Assembly (NCBI GenBank): GCA_004557075.1
Contig: SFEX01000001.1
Span: forward strand, 62,001 to 126,000
Length of the DNA stretch: 64,000 bases
Direction: 5' to 3'
From: Clostridiales bacterium
Lineage (GTDB): Bacteria; Bacillota; Clostridia; Oscillospirales; Oscillospiraceae
Below are positions 1 to 8,584 of the stretch, in pieces (within the stretch, counting starts at the first letter, position 1; each line of letters opens with the position of its first letter). The translations under genes and the position numbers were made by a program. Under the pieces are notes generated by a model. It had not been told where the DNA came from and ran no database searches. It saw nothing but the letters and a program-made list of their open reading frames with translations.

Positions 1-104
1 CGGTCAGTGATGCGATTTCGACAGAAAAAGCCGAAATTAGTGTCGCTCCTATGAATAATTTGCTTGCAGTAACGGTAGGAGAGAGAGTAAAATGCTCAGT
101 ATAA
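1..104 (+). CDS. C-terminal end of an upstream gene (possibly a YycJ-type metallo-beta-lactamase-fold protein)
   Basis: An open frame enters from the left edge and stops at 102-104, overlapping the start of rlmH by 13 bases. Only about 33 residues are visible. The tail has a short VAP motif (near codon 14 of the visible part) followed by hydrophobic residues, which loosely recalls the end of YycJ/WalJ MBL-fold proteins, a common upstream neighbour of rlmH in Firmicutes. That identity is a guess from context. The tight overlap with rlmH supports that the frame is coding. Confidence 0.45.
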   Translation, partial: VSDAISTEKAEISVAPMNNLLAVTVGERVKCSV

Positions 105-574
105 AGCTTATATGCGTCGGCAAGCTGCGCGAGCAGTTTTATATTGACGCCTTTGCCGAGTATTCAAAGCGCCTGTCGGGCTATTGCAAATTTGAATGCG
201 TTGAATTAAATGAAACAAAACTGAGGGAAGCACCGTCAGATAAGGAGATAGCCGCCGCTTTGGATAAGGAAGCTGCGGAGATCGAAAAAGCCATCGGCAG
301 GGACGCTTATGTTATCGCAATGTGCGTCGGGGCAAAGCAGCTCAAAAGCGAGGAGCTTGCGGACAAGCTCAGCAGCTTAGCTGTATCCGGCAGGGGGAAG
401 ATATGCTTTATAATCGGCGGCTCGTTCGGAATGAGCGAGAGCATAAAGCGCAGAGCCGATATGCGGCTCGGCATGAGTGAGATGACATTCCCGCACCATC
501 TTGCCCGGGTAATGCTTGCCGAGCAGATATACAGGAGCTTTAAAATAAACGAAGGCTCAAGATATCATAAATAA
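92..574 (+). CDS. rlmH: 23S rRNA (pseudouridine1915-N3)-methyltransferase RlmH
   Basis: RlmH is a SPOUT-fold enzyme that uses SAM to methylate pseudouridine 1915 in helix 69 of 23S rRNA on the assembled 70S ribosome. The 160-residue product has the normal family length. The glycine-rich GGSFGMSES loop and the C-terminal block with TFPHHLAR and EQIYRSFKI, ending in YHK, are diagnostic for the SAM-binding knot. The ATG at 92 follows a purine-rich GGAGAGAGAG stretch. It is followed after 11 bases by the next gene, so the two are probably co-transcribed. Confidence 0.95.
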   Translation: MLSIKLICVGKLREQFYIDAFAEYSKRLSGYCKFECVELNETKLREAPSDKEIAAALDKEAAEIEKAIGRDAYVIAMCVGAKQLKSEELADKLSSLAVSGRGKICFIIGGSFGMSESIKRRADMRLGMSEMTFPHHLARVMLAEQIYRSFKINEGSRYHK

Positions 575-585
575 CGGAGGTTATT

Positions 586-906
586 ATGGACGAGAACGCA
601 AAGCCCAAATGGGGCAGACGCATAACAGGCGAGCTGTTCGAGCGCTGGCCCAAGGACGAATCGGGCGAGCCTGTTGAACCGGTATTCCTGACCCACTGCA
701 ATAGCCTTGATATGAAAGACGAAATGATCGTCAATCTGCTCGAGGCATACAATATCCCATGTGTAAGACAATATCCGAACGACGGCGATTTCGGAAGACT
801 AATTATCGGAATGAGCGGTCCGGGTGTTGAAATATATGTTCCTAAAACTATGTATGAAGACGCTGTCAATTTAACGGAAGGGAGCGCAGAATATGAGGAA
901 TTATAA
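586..906 (+). CDS. Small DUF2007-like protein
   Basis: This 106-residue protein resembles the DUF2007 (putative signal-transducing) family: a short acidic N-terminus, then a beta-alpha-beta unit with FLTHCNSLDMKDEMIVNLLEA and a VEIYVPKTMYEDAVNL segment. Members are small soluble domains of unknown biochemical role. No catalytic residues can be pointed to. A GGAGG sits upstream of the ATG at 586. Its end overlaps the start of the phosphohexomutase gene by 14 bases, which suggests translational coupling. The family call is from motif memory and is moderate. Confidence 0.7.
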   Translation: MDENAKPKWGRRITGELFERWPKDESGEPVEPVFLTHCNSLDMKDEMIVNLLEAYNIPCVRQYPNDGDFGRLIIGMSGPGVEIYVPKTMYEDAVNLTEGSAEYEEL

Positions 907-2620
907 AGAAGAGTATCAGCGCTGGCTGGATAGCCCGGCACTCAGCGAGGCGGAATGGGCGGAGCTGAACGCCATAGCTGACGATGAAAAAGAGATCGAA
1001 AGCAGATTCTTTGCACCGCTTGAGTTCGGTACGGCGGGTCTGCGAGGCACGATGAAGCTCGGCCTGCATCAGATGAATGTGCACATTATCCGCCATGCTA
1101 CGCAGGCTTTTGCAAACGTCATAAAGGCCGAGGGCGCGGAGGCCATGTCAAAGGGAATATGCATATGCTTTGACTGCCGCAACAACAGCGAGCTGTTCGC
1201 AAGGGAGGCAGCATGCGTCATGGCGGCAAACGGCATACATGTCCGCATTTTTGACGCGCTTCGGCCTACTCCTGAGCTGAGCTTTGCCGTTCGCTACTAC
1301 GGCACGACTGCGGGACTTAATATAACCGCTTCGCATAACCCCAAGGAGTATAACGGCTATAAGGTCTACTGGTCAGACGGAGCGCAGCTTCCTCCCCGTC
1401 AGGCGGCGGCTATAGCCGACCAAATGAGCAAGATAGATATTTTCAACGACTTTTTAAGCTGCGACTTTGACGAGGCAGTGAGCGACGGCCGCATCGAGCT
1501 TATCGGAGCCGAGACTGACGAGGCGTATCTCGAGAGAGTGCTTGGCCAGGCTATAAATAAGGATGTGGTGCACGAGGTAGCCGACAGCTTTAAAATCGTG
1601 TATACGCCCTTCCACGGCGCGGGATATAAGCTGGTGCCCGAGGCACTGCATCGTCTGGGTGTAACTAAGCTTTACCCTGTAAAGGAGCAGATGGTGCTCG
1701 ACGGCAACTTCTCGACCGTCGAAAGCCCCAACCCTGAGAACCCCGAGGGCTTCTACCTTGCCATAGATCTTGCAAAGCAGGTCGGCAGCGACCTTATAAT
1801 CGGAACAGACCCCGATTCCGACCGCATCGGCGTAATGGTACGCGACGGCGATGGCTACACTTCCATCACCGGTAACCAGCTCGGCGTTCTTCTGCTCGAC
1901 TATGTTATAAACGCACGCAAAGAAGCCGGAACGCTTCCCGCAAACGCCGGAGCCGTTAAGAGCATCGTCACTACCGAGATGGCAAAGGCCGTCGCTGAGG
2001 CCAACGGCGTCCATTTTGAGGACACCTTCACGGGCTTTAAGTTCATGGCCGAGCGCGTTGCTGAGTGGGAAAAGGCCGGAAGCTACGAGTATATATTCGC
2101 CTATGAGGAGAGCTATGGCTATATGATGGGCGACTATGTCCGCGATAAGGACGCGGTCACTGCCTCCATGATGGTTGCAGAGATGGCAGCATATTATTTC
2201 CGCAAGGGAATGAACCTGAAGCAGGCAATGGAGAGCCTTTACGATAAATACGGATGCTACGGCGAAAAGACCCTCAACCTTGTAATGCCGGGTCTTGACG
2301 GCCTTGCAAAGATGAAAAATCTTATGGACAGTCTCCGCAGTGAGCCTCCCAGGGAGATAGCCGGGACCGAGGTGTTCCGCCTGCGCGATTATTCCGACGG
2401 AAGCATCAAGGTGCCCGAGCTTGGCGTTATGGGCGAGACCCCGATAAAAGGTTCAAATGTGCTCTATTTCGAGCTTGCCGACGGCACGAGCTTTATTGTG
2501 CGTCCCTCCGGCACAGAGCCGAAGGTAAAGGTATATATCCTCTGCAAGGGTGCAAATAAAGCCGAGTGCGATGAAAAAATCAAAAAATACGCTGAATACG
2601 CCGAAAGCCTGAAAAAATGA
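893..2620 (+). CDS. pgcA: Phospho-sugar mutase (phosphoglucomutase/phosphomannomutase, PgcA type)
   Basis: This enzyme of the alpha-D-phosphohexomutase superfamily probably interconverts glucose-6-phosphate and glucose-1-phosphate (or the mannose equivalents), feeding cell-envelope sugar nucleotides. The 575-residue length matches the long Firmicute PgcA group. The catalytic phosphoserine loop is TASHNPKEYNGYK, the metal-binding loop is GTDPDSDRIG, and the phosphate-binding loop near the C-terminus is RPSGTEPKVK. All three are intact. The stop codon overlaps the start of the following transporter gene. Substrate preference cannot be read from sequence. Confidence 0.93.
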   Translation: MRNYKEEYQRWLDSPALSEAEWAELNAIADDEKEIESRFFAPLEFGTAGLRGTMKLGLHQMNVHIIRHATQAFANVIKAEGAEAMSKGICICFDCRNNSELFAREAACVMAANGIHVRIFDALRPTPELSFAVRYYGTTAGLNITASHNPKEYNGYKVYWSDGAQLPPRQAAAIADQMSKIDIFNDFLSCDFDEAVSDGRIELIGAETDEAYLERVLGQAINKDVVHEVADSFKIVYTPFHGAGYKLVPEALHRLGVTKLYPVKEQMVLDGNFSTVESPNPENPEGFYLAIDLAKQVGSDLIIGTDPDSDRIGVMVRDGDGYTSITGNQLGVLLLDYVINARKEAGTLPANAGAVKSIVTTEMAKAVAEANGVHFEDTFTGFKFMAERVAEWEKAGSYEYIFAYEESYGYMMGDYVRDKDAVTASMMVAEMAAYYFRKGMNLKQAMESLYDKYGCYGEKTLNLVMPGLDGLAKMKNLMDSLRSEPPREIAGTEVFRLRDYSDGSIKVPELGVMGETPIKGSNVLYFELADGTSFIVRPSGTEPKVKVYILCKGANKAECDEKIKKYAEYAESLKK

Positions 2621-3159
2621 AAGAACTGCTGGAGATATTCCTCGTGTCTTTCCGCATTGGGATCATGACCTTCGGAGGCGGCTATGCTATGCTTCCGATA
2701 CTCCAGCGCGAGGTTGTTGAGACACGCGAATGGGTGAGCGAGGAGGAGGTACTTGACTACTATGCCATAGGGCAGTGCCTCCCGGGTATCATCATGGTCA
2801 ATACCATGATATTTATCGGACAGAAGCAAAAGGGCAATATCGGCGGCATAGTTGCGGCGATAGGAACTGTGTTTCCAGCCCTTATCATCATCACGGTGAT
2901 CGCGGCGCTGCTGACGAATTTTGCCGATGTACCCGCGGTCAAGCACGCTTTTGCCGGTATACGCGTCTGCGTCTGCGTGCTGATATTCAACGCTGTTCTC
3001 AAACTTTGGAAAAGCTCCGTAGTCGATTGGAAATGCTTCGTGATATTCATCGCGGTCGCGCTCGCGTCCCTGATTACAAGTCTGACTCCGGTGCTCTTTG
3101 TCATCCTGTCGGCTGTGATGGGTATTGCGATAAGCTGCCTGGAGGTGAAGAAAAAATGA
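2617..3159 (+). CDS. chrA: Chromate transporter-family protein, N-terminal-type half
   Basis: This is a single-domain CHR (chromate ion transporter) protein of 180 residues. The conserved FGGGYAMLPILQREVVE segment near residue 18 and an AIGQCLPGI segment near residue 50 are typical of the N-terminal CHR domain, and about five membrane segments follow. It starts inside the stop of the mutase gene and overlaps the next gene by four bases. Such half-size proteins usually work as a hetero-pair. Family members export chromate in some bacteria, but the natural substrate in an anaerobe is unknown. Confidence 0.88.
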   Translation: MKELLEIFLVSFRIGIMTFGGGYAMLPILQREVVETREWVSEEEVLDYYAIGQCLPGIIMVNTMIFIGQKQKGNIGGIVAAIGTVFPALIIITVIAALLTNFADVPAVKHAFAGIRVCVCVLIFNAVLKLWKSSVVDWKCFVIFIAVALASLITSLTPVLFVILSAVMGIAISCLEVKKK

Positions 3160-3728
3160 TAATTCTTCGCCTTTGGTGGGAGTTTTTCAAGATCGGCCTG
3201 TTCTCCGTGGGCGGCGGCATGGCAACGCTTCCGTTCCTCTATGACATTGCCGACAGAACGGCATGGTTTACCTATGATCAGATAGCCGATATGCTGGCGA
3301 TTTCTGAGTCTACTCCGGGGCCCATCGGCATTAATATGGCGACTTATACCGGCTTCACGACAGCCGGCATCCCCGGCTCCATCGCCGCCACGCTCGGCAT
3401 AATAACTCCGGGTATCATCATCGTCTTGCTGATAGTCGCCGTGCTGGATAAGTTTCGCAGCAACAGATATGTTGAAGCGGCTTTTTATGGGCTGCGCCCT
3501 GCCTCGACCGGACTTATCGCGGCGGCGGGTGTGCTGGTTGTTGAAATATCCCTGCTCAATATCGATGCATTTAAAGCAAGCGGAAACCTTATGGATGTTT
3601 TCAACATCAAGGCAATTGTACTCACGGCGCTTCTGCTGTATTTCACCCGATGGTGCAAGCCAACGAAGACGCTTCACCCTATCGTGTTCATAGCGGCCTC
3701 GGCTGTGATAGGAATACTTATATTTTAA
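3156..3728 (+). CDS. chrA: Chromate transporter-family protein, C-terminal-type half
   Basis: This second CHR-domain protein of 190 residues is the partner of the gene just upstream. The FSVGGGMATLPFLYD segment near residue 16 and SESTPGPIGINMATYTGF near residue 50 are CHR hallmarks, and a STPGPIG signature is typical of the C-terminal-type domain. The ATG at 3156 overlaps the previous stop (3157-3159), and GGAGGTGAAG lies 6 to 15 bases before it, so I reject an earlier start at 2775 in this frame. It converges with ylbJ, and the two reading frames overlap by four bases with no room for a separate terminator. Confidence 0.88.
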   Translation: MIILRLWWEFFKIGLFSVGGGMATLPFLYDIADRTAWFTYDQIADMLAISESTPGPIGINMATYTGFTTAGIPGSIAATLGIITPGIIIVLLIVAVLDKFRSNRYVEAAFYGLRPASTGLIAAAGVLVVEISLLNIDAFKASGNLMDVFNIKAIVLTALLLYFTRWCKPTKTLHPIVFIAASAVIGILIF

Positions 3729-4693
3729 CTAAATATGGCAGCTCCGCCTAAAAGTGCAAGCGCACCCGAGGTGAGCGCAATCAAAAACCGTCCGACCATG
3801 TATCGGGCGGTTTTTATATCCGTGCCCGAGACCATTGAAAAGGTCTGAAAATGAACCGAAAGCCCGCCCCAGCTAAGTATCACGGAGGCGAGTGCAAGGT
3901 TTAATGGAGATATGGAAAGACCATACATACTGCCAATCCCGTTGCCAAGCTCAAGAAAGCCCGCCAAAAGCGCTCTGCACCATGAAAGCTCGGCTCCTGT
4001 GTGGTACGATACTTCACCGGCTATCGACGAGAACAGCCCCGTGGCGTCAAGAATGCCGTTGAGCGCAGAGAAGGCTGTGATAAATGCGCATATATTTATC
4101 GTTGCTTCGGCGGATTTTTTAATTGCAGTTGTAACGGCTTCCGCAACGCTCTTTTTCTCCAGAACGTCGCTGTCATAGCATATATCTCCGCTTTTTCCGT
4201 TGTTTAGTATAACGCCCCATATAAGGGCGGCCAGTATATGTACAGCGTACAGGAAAAAGCCGACCGGGGACGATTTGAAGATGCCTATACCCGCGGCGCC
4301 TATTATAAACGCCGGTCCGGAATTATTGCAGAATATAAGCAGCCGTGACGCTTCGTCCGCGCTTATCACCTGCTGGCGCCTGAGTCCGGCTATGTATGCC
4401 GCGCCGAGAGGATACCCTCCCGTGACACCTATGATAAACGCCGTTGCGCCCTGTCCGGAGACACCGAACAGCTTTGCACTCAGAGGCGACAGAGCGTTCC
4501 CGACAAGCTTTGAGATTCCAAGCTCGTTTATAAGATTCGTAGCGGCGAAAAAAGGGAACAGCGAAGGTATTATCACACCTGCGCACATATTAAGCCCGTC
4601 TTTAACGGCTGCCGATGCGGCCTCGGGAAAAATAAGCAGAGCGGCGAAAATGCCGAGAGCGCCTAATATATAAAAAAGCCTTTTCGTTTTCAT
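3725..4693 (-). CDS. ylbJ: Sporulation integral membrane protein YlbJ
   Basis: YlbJ is a polytopic membrane protein made in the mother cell and needed for proper spore formation; it carries nucleoside-recognition (Gate) domains. The product has about eight hydrophobic segments and the family blocks IIPSLFPFFAATNLI, GVTGGYPLGA and FCNNSGPAFIIGA. I use the ATG at 4693, 322 residues, because AAGGAG lies just before it and the predicted sigma-E transcript would start close to the alternative ATG at 4708. The spacing of AAGGAG to the start is short (3 bases), so the start is not certain. It is divergent from yqfC. Confidence 0.9.
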   Translation of the reverse strand: MKTKRLFYILGALGIFAALLIFPEAASAAVKDGLNMCAGVIIPSLFPFFAATNLINELGISKLVGNALSPLSAKLFGVSGQGATAFIIGVTGGYPLGAAYIAGLRRQQVISADEASRLLIFCNNSGPAFIIGAAGIGIFKSSPVGFFLYAVHILAALIWGVILNNGKSGDICYDSDVLEKKSVAEAVTTAIKKSAEATINICAFITAFSALNGILDATGLFSSIAGEVSYHTGAELSWCRALLAGFLELGNGIGSMYGLSISPLNLALASVILSWGGLSVHFQTFSMVSGTDIKTARYMVGRFLIALTSGALALLGGAAIFS

Positions 4694-4708
4694 CAGCTCC
4701 TTGTCCAT

Positions 4709-4737
4709 GTATTAAGCTATGTGCATCGGCATAGATT
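4709..4737 (+). promoter_or_regulatory. Sigma-E-type promoter of yqfC-yqfD
   Basis: GTATTAA (4709-4715), a 14-base spacer, and CATAGATT (4730-4737) resemble a sigma-E promoter; the -35 core is ATT in place of the preferred ATA. It overlaps the ylbJ promoter on the other strand almost completely. The predicted start near 4744 supports translation from the ATG at 4761. Confidence 0.5.
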
Positions 4738-4742
4738 TATAC
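4714..4742 (-). promoter_or_regulatory. Sigma-E-type promoter of ylbJ
   Basis: Read on the minus strand, GTATAAA (4742-4736) is separated by 14 bases from CATAGCTT (4721-4714). This fits the sigma-E pattern of an ATA core at -35 and CATAnnnT at -10 with a 14-base spacer. YlbJ is sigma-E dependent in Bacillus subtilis. The predicted start point falls near 4708, leaving AAGGAG and the ATG at 4693 in the leader. Confidence 0.6.
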
Positions 4743-4760
4743 TGCGGAGGTGAGCTGCTG

Positions 4761-5033
4761 ATGGGAAAGTATAACGATAAGGCCGAGCTTCTTGCCGATA
4801 GGCTCGATCTGCCTGCAGATGCGCTTGTGGGCAGTACCAGGCTCAGCCTCTGCGGCAGACGCCGGCTCATGATAGAAAATCATCACGGGATAATAAGCTA
4901 CGGAGAAAATCTGACCGAGGTGAGCTGCGGCGGAGTTAAGCTTGCAGTTCGCGGAGACGGACTGCGCATAGGCGCGATGGATAAGAAAGATATGCTGATA
5001 TGCGGAAGAATTATTTCACTGGAGTTTGAATGA
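4761..5033 (+). CDS. yqfC: Sporulation protein YqfC (YabP/YqfC family)
   Basis: YqfC is a small mother-cell sporulation protein of the YabP/YqfC family with no known enzymatic activity. The 90-residue product has the family core RRRLMIENHHGIISY and LKLAVRG-like beta segments, ending in LICGRIISLEFE. I chose the ATG at 4761 because GGAGGTGAG lies 5 to 15 bases upstream; an in-frame start at 4719 falls before the predicted sigma-E start point. It abuts yqfD, its usual partner. Confidence 0.9.
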   Translation: MGKYNDKAELLADRLDLPADALVGSTRLSLCGRRRLMIENHHGIISYGENLTEVSCGGVKLAVRGDGLRIGAMDKKDMLICGRIISLEFE

Positions 5034-5034
5034 C

Positions 5035-6210
5035 ATGAAAAATCTGTATGATCTTGCCCGGGGAACGATTCGGATTGAGGTTTCAGGAGCCAAACCCGAG
5101 CGCTTGCTCAATTTCTGCGCCGAGAACGGGATTGAGTTCTGGGATACAAGCCCCTGCGAGGACTTTGCAATGTGTATGACGGTCCATGCGTCGGACTATC
5201 CGATGCTCTGCGAGCAAAACGGCAAAAATGGCTGTGAGATCAGGCTCATTGCCTCAAGGGGCGGGAAGAAAATAAGCGGGGCCGTAAAAAGACGCTGGAT
5301 CTTCTGCATATTCTGCGGACTGTGCCTTATACTGCTGTCGGTCTCGTCAATGTTCCTGTGGAGGATAGATATTGAGGGCAACGAGAATATCTCGGACGGA
5401 GAGATAATGCGCGCGCTTTCGGAGTGCGGAGTCAAATACGGCGCATTCTGGCCCGCTCTCTCATCAGAAGAAGTTCGCAACAGCATTTTGATGAAAATGC
5501 CGGATATTGCGTGGATGAGCCTCAATACACGCAATTCCCGTGCTGAGGTAGTGATACATGAGCGCATAGAAAAGCCGGAGATAATAAATGAGAAAGAAAG
5601 CTGCGACATTATTGCGGAAAAAAGCGGGATAATAACTAAGATGTCTGTACTCGAGGGAAAGCAGCTTGCTTATCCGGGCGATACCGTCGTGAAGGGTGAC
5701 GTTCTGGTGAGTAGCCTTATGGACAGCGAGACCGGAGATGACAGATACGTCCGGGCTATGGCAATCGTCGAGGCGGATACATGGTACGAAATAAGCGCCA
5801 AGGCGCCGCTTTATGAGCAAAGAAAAGCTAAAAAATCGGGTGCAGACAGTGATTTTTCGCTTATTATCGGAAAGAAACGGATAAATTTTTATTCAGATGG
5901 TAGAAATAAGAGTATAAGCTGTGATAAAATAAATAAATTAGGGTACATATCCTTCGGCAAAGCTTTCGTGCTGCCGATAGGATTTGCATCCCAGCGCACG
6001 GCTCAGTACGAAACCGAAACGACCGGGATTGATGTTAACGAAGCCACGGAAAGACTAAAGGCAACGCTCACAAAGGAGCTTGAGCGCAGAATCGACGGCG
6101 GCGAGATCGTGTCGCAAAATTTCAGCGTATCGCAGGATGAAGAAGTTTTAACGGTGACCCTGCGCGCCCAATGCAGAGAAAACATTGCCAAGGAGGCAGT
6201 ATATGATTGA
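5035..6210 (+). CDS. yqfD: Sporulation protein YqfD
   Basis: YqfD is a bitopic membrane protein of the sporulation programme. The 391-residue product has an N-terminal cytoplasmic part, one membrane segment around residues 86-105, and a POTRA-like region after it (IEGNENISDGEIMRALSECG), followed by a long extracytoplasmic domain. The ATG at 5035 is favoured by GGAG at 5021-5024; a TTG at 5026 is too close to that site. The last codons overlap the phoH start. The order yqfC-yqfD-phoH-ybeY-era is conserved in Firmicutes. Confidence 0.9.
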   Translation: MKNLYDLARGTIRIEVSGAKPERLLNFCAENGIEFWDTSPCEDFAMCMTVHASDYPMLCEQNGKNGCEIRLIASRGGKKISGAVKRRWIFCIFCGLCLILLSVSSMFLWRIDIEGNENISDGEIMRALSECGVKYGAFWPALSSEEVRNSILMKMPDIAWMSLNTRNSRAEVVIHERIEKPEIINEKESCDIIAEKSGIITKMSVLEGKQLAYPGDTVVKGDVLVSSLMDSETGDDRYVRAMAIVEADTWYEISAKAPLYEQRKAKKSGADSDFSLIIGKKRINFYSDGRNKSISCDKINKLGYISFGKAFVLPIGFASQRTAQYETETTGIDVNEATERLKATLTKELERRIDGGEIVSQNFSVSQDEEVLTVTLRAQCRENIAKEAVYD

Positions 6211-7207
6211 AAGAACTATAGAAGTCGAAAGAATGGAGCATGTAATAAGCGTGTTCGGCTCGTTCGACCAGAATTTGAGGATAATTGAGACGGAGCTTGG
6301 CGTAAAGGTTCTTGACAGGGATAATATGATCCACGTCTGCGGCGAGGCCGAGAACGTAATGCTGGCGGAGAAGGCAATAAACGGTCTGCTCACCCTTGCC
6401 GCAAAGGGCGAGAATATAGACGCGCAAAGCGTTCGATATATACTAAAGCTTGTATCAGAGGGCAGAGAATCAAAAATCAACGAGCTTGCAAGCGATGTTG
6501 TGTGCATAACGGCAAAGGGAAAGCCCGTAAAGGCAAAGACCCTCGGTCAGAAGACATATTGTGATGCCATCGCAAATAATACAATAACCCTCGGCATCGG
6601 CCCCGCCGGCACCGGCAAGACATATCTTGCGGTTGCCGAGGCTGTTGCGGCGTTCAGAGCCGAGCAGGTCAACAGGATCATACTGACCCGCCCTGCCGTC
6701 GAAGCGGGAGAGCGGCTGGGCTTCCTGCCGGGTGATCTTCAGAGCAAGGTCGATCCGTACCTCAGACCGCTGTACGATGCGCTGTTTGATATGTTAGGAG
6801 CCGACACCTACCAGAAGTATATGGAGCGCGGCAATATCGAGGTAGCGCCTCTTGCGTATATGCGCGGCAGAACGCTTGACGACAGCTTTATAATACTTGA
6901 CGAGGCCCAGAACACCTCGCGCGAGCAGATGAAAATGTTCCTTACGCGAATAGGCTTCGGCTCAAAGGTGGTCATAACGGGCGATATAACCCAGATCGAC
7001 CTGCCGGAGGACAAGGTCAGTGGCCTGAAGGTAGCTATGAAAGTGCTTGACGGCATTGACGATATTGCAATTTGCCGCCTCACCGGAGCCGATGTAGTAC
7101 GACACCAGCTTGTGCAGAAGATAATCGAGGCATATGAGGTGTTCGATAAGAAAAATCCGCCGGAGCCTGTGCGCAAAAGCGGAACATACAAAAGAAAGAA
7201 GCAGTAA
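6203..7207 (+). CDS. phoH: PhoH-family ATPase
   Basis: PhoH-like proteins are cytoplasmic P-loop ATPases related to the helicase fold and linked to RNA metabolism. In this 334-residue protein an N-terminal KH-like segment precedes the Walker A loop GPAGTGKTYLA (residues 133 onward), and Walker B is FIILDEAQN. The motif VVITGDITQIDLP is also typical. The ATG at 6203 follows AGGAGG with good spacing and overlaps the yqfD stop; a TTG at 6185 would put the ribosome binding site inside the gene. The neighbour ybeY encodes an RNase, consistent with a joint role in rRNA handling. Confidence 0.94.
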   Translation: MIERTIEVERMEHVISVFGSFDQNLRIIETELGVKVLDRDNMIHVCGEAENVMLAEKAINGLLTLAAKGENIDAQSVRYILKLVSEGRESKINELASDVVCITAKGKPVKAKTLGQKTYCDAIANNTITLGIGPAGTGKTYLAVAEAVAAFRAEQVNRIILTRPAVEAGERLGFLPGDLQSKVDPYLRPLYDALFDMLGADTYQKYMERGNIEVAPLAYMRGRTLDDSFIILDEAQNTSREQMKMFLTRIGFGSKVVITGDITQIDLPEDKVSGLKVAMKVLDGIDDIAICRLTGADVVRHQLVQKIIEAYEVFDKKNPPEPVRKSGTYKRKKQ

Positions 7208-7209
7208 AC

Positions 7210-7686
7210 ATGCATGAGATATATATAAGTCGGGAGAAAAAAGGTCTTGGGCATAATAACGCGGCCGGACTTATAAAAAAATCCGTTATTAAAGCTCTCA
7301 GCGCCGAGGGAATAAACTTCCCGTGCATAGTGAGCGTCATGCTGACGGACAATGATGGCATACATGAGATTAACCGAGAATTTCGCGGAGTGGACAGGCC
7401 CACTGATGTGCTCTCATTCCCGCTCAATGAGCTTAAAGCCGGGGAGTTTGACCCGTCTGAGTGCGAAACTGACCCCGAGAGCGGCGCTGTGATGCTCGGC
7501 GATATGATGATATCTCTTGAGCGCTGCGCAGAGCAGGGCGAGGAGCTCGGCCACGGCTTTGAACGCGAGATATGCTACCTGACGGTACATAGCGTTTTGC
7601 ATTTGCTTGGCTATGACCACATCGACGAGGGACCGTTGAAGGCGCAAATGCGCGCACGCGAGAAAGAGATAATGGAGGATAAGTGA
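7210..7686 (+). CDS. ybeY: Endoribonuclease YbeY
   Basis: YbeY is a zinc-dependent single-strand endoribonuclease needed for 16S rRNA 3' end maturation and ribosome quality control. The metal-binding signature H-x3-H-x5-H is present as H127, H131 and H137 (HSVLHLLGYDH). The block RPTDVLSFP is the other family hallmark. The length, 158 residues, is normal. It sits two bases after phoH and one base before era, so it is surely in the same operon. Confidence 0.95.
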   Translation: MHEIYISREKKGLGHNNAAGLIKKSVIKALSAEGINFPCIVSVMLTDNDGIHEINREFRGVDRPTDVLSFPLNELKAGEFDPSECETDPESGAVMLGDMMISLERCAEQGEELGHGFEREICYLTVHSVLHLLGYDHIDEGPLKAQMRAREKEIMEDK

Positions 7687-7687
7687 A

Positions 7688-8575
7688 ATGACTACAAAAT
7701 CTGCGATGATAACGATATGCGGCCGTCCAAACGTAGGAAAATCCACCCTTACCAATGCGCTTGTCGGCGAGAAAATAGCAATAGTATCGAACAAGCCCCA
7801 GACAACGCGCAACAGGATAAGCGCGGTCGTAAGCCGCGGAGATACCCAGTTCGTGCTCATGGATACTCCGGGCTTCCATAAGCCGAGAACGCGGCTGGGT
7901 GACTATATGGTCAATGTCGTTAAGGAGAGCGTTGCCGATGTTGACGCCGTAATGCTGCTCGTTGAGCCTATAGCCAACATAGGCAAGCAGGAGGAAGCGC
8001 TCATTGCCCGCATAAAGGAAGTGAACGTTCCGGCAGTGCTCGTTATAAACAAAATAGACACTGTTGAGAAAAGCACGCTTTTGGAGGTTATGGCCGCTTA
8101 CAGCGCAGCCTGCGAGTTTGACTCCATAATACCCATATCGGCCAAAAACGGGGAAGGACTGGACGAGCTTATGGATCAGCTTGAAAAGTACGCGGTCGAG
8201 GGGCCGCAGCTTTTCCCCGATGATATGATAAGCGATCAACCGGAAAAGCAGATATGCGCGGAGCTTGTGCGCGAGAAGCTGCTGCTCTGCCTTGATAAGG
8301 AAATACCCCACGGTATCGCGATAGAGGTCACAAAGTTTTCAGAGCGCGATAACGGCATTATCGATATGGACGTCACGATTTTTTGCGAAAAGGCAAGCCA
8401 CAAAGGCATAATTATCGGAAAAAACGGCGCGATGCTCCGAAAGATAGGCGAGCTTGCTCGTATAGATATTGAGGCGTTCATGGGCACAAGAGTGTTTCTC
8501 CAGACATGGGTCAAGGTGAAGGAGAACTGGCGCGACTCGATGGCGCAGCTTCGCAACTTCGGCTTTTCGGAATAA
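7688..8575 (+). CDS. era: GTPase Era
   Basis: Era is an essential GTPase that binds the 3' end of 16S rRNA and helps assemble the 30S subunit. The GTPase domain shows G1 GRPNVGKST (residues 12-20), G3 DTPG and G4 NKID. The C-terminal KH domain has GIIIGKNGAMLRKIG. The 295-residue length is standard. Genes for diacylglycerol kinase and cytidine deaminase, often between ybeY and era in Bacillus, are absent here. Confidence 0.97.
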   Translation: MTTKSAMITICGRPNVGKSTLTNALVGEKIAIVSNKPQTTRNRISAVVSRGDTQFVLMDTPGFHKPRTRLGDYMVNVVKESVADVDAVMLLVEPIANIGKQEEALIARIKEVNVPAVLVINKIDTVEKSTLLEVMAAYSAACEFDSIIPISAKNGEGLDELMDQLEKYAVEGPQLFPDDMISDQPEKQICAELVREKLLLCLDKEIPHGIAIEVTKFSERDNGIIDMDVTIFCEKASHKGIIIGKNGAMLRKIGELARIDIEAFMGTRVFLQTWVKVKENWRDSMAQLRNFGFSE

Positions 8576-8584
8576 TTAACCACT

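Noticed and set aside
2760..3677. Long minus-strand frame of 305 codons opposite the chromate transporter pair
   Set aside because: It lies wholly opposite two well-recognised membrane protein genes, is rich in Arg and His in an unnatural way, and has no family resemblance.
2775..3728. Long form of the second chromate transporter gene starting at 2775
   Set aside because: The first 127 codons overlap the first half-gene in another frame and are Arg/His-rich; the binding site and family start fit 3156.
7433..8311. Minus-strand frame of 292 codons opposite ybeY and era
   Set aside because: It is the antisense shadow of two conserved genes and has no binding site.
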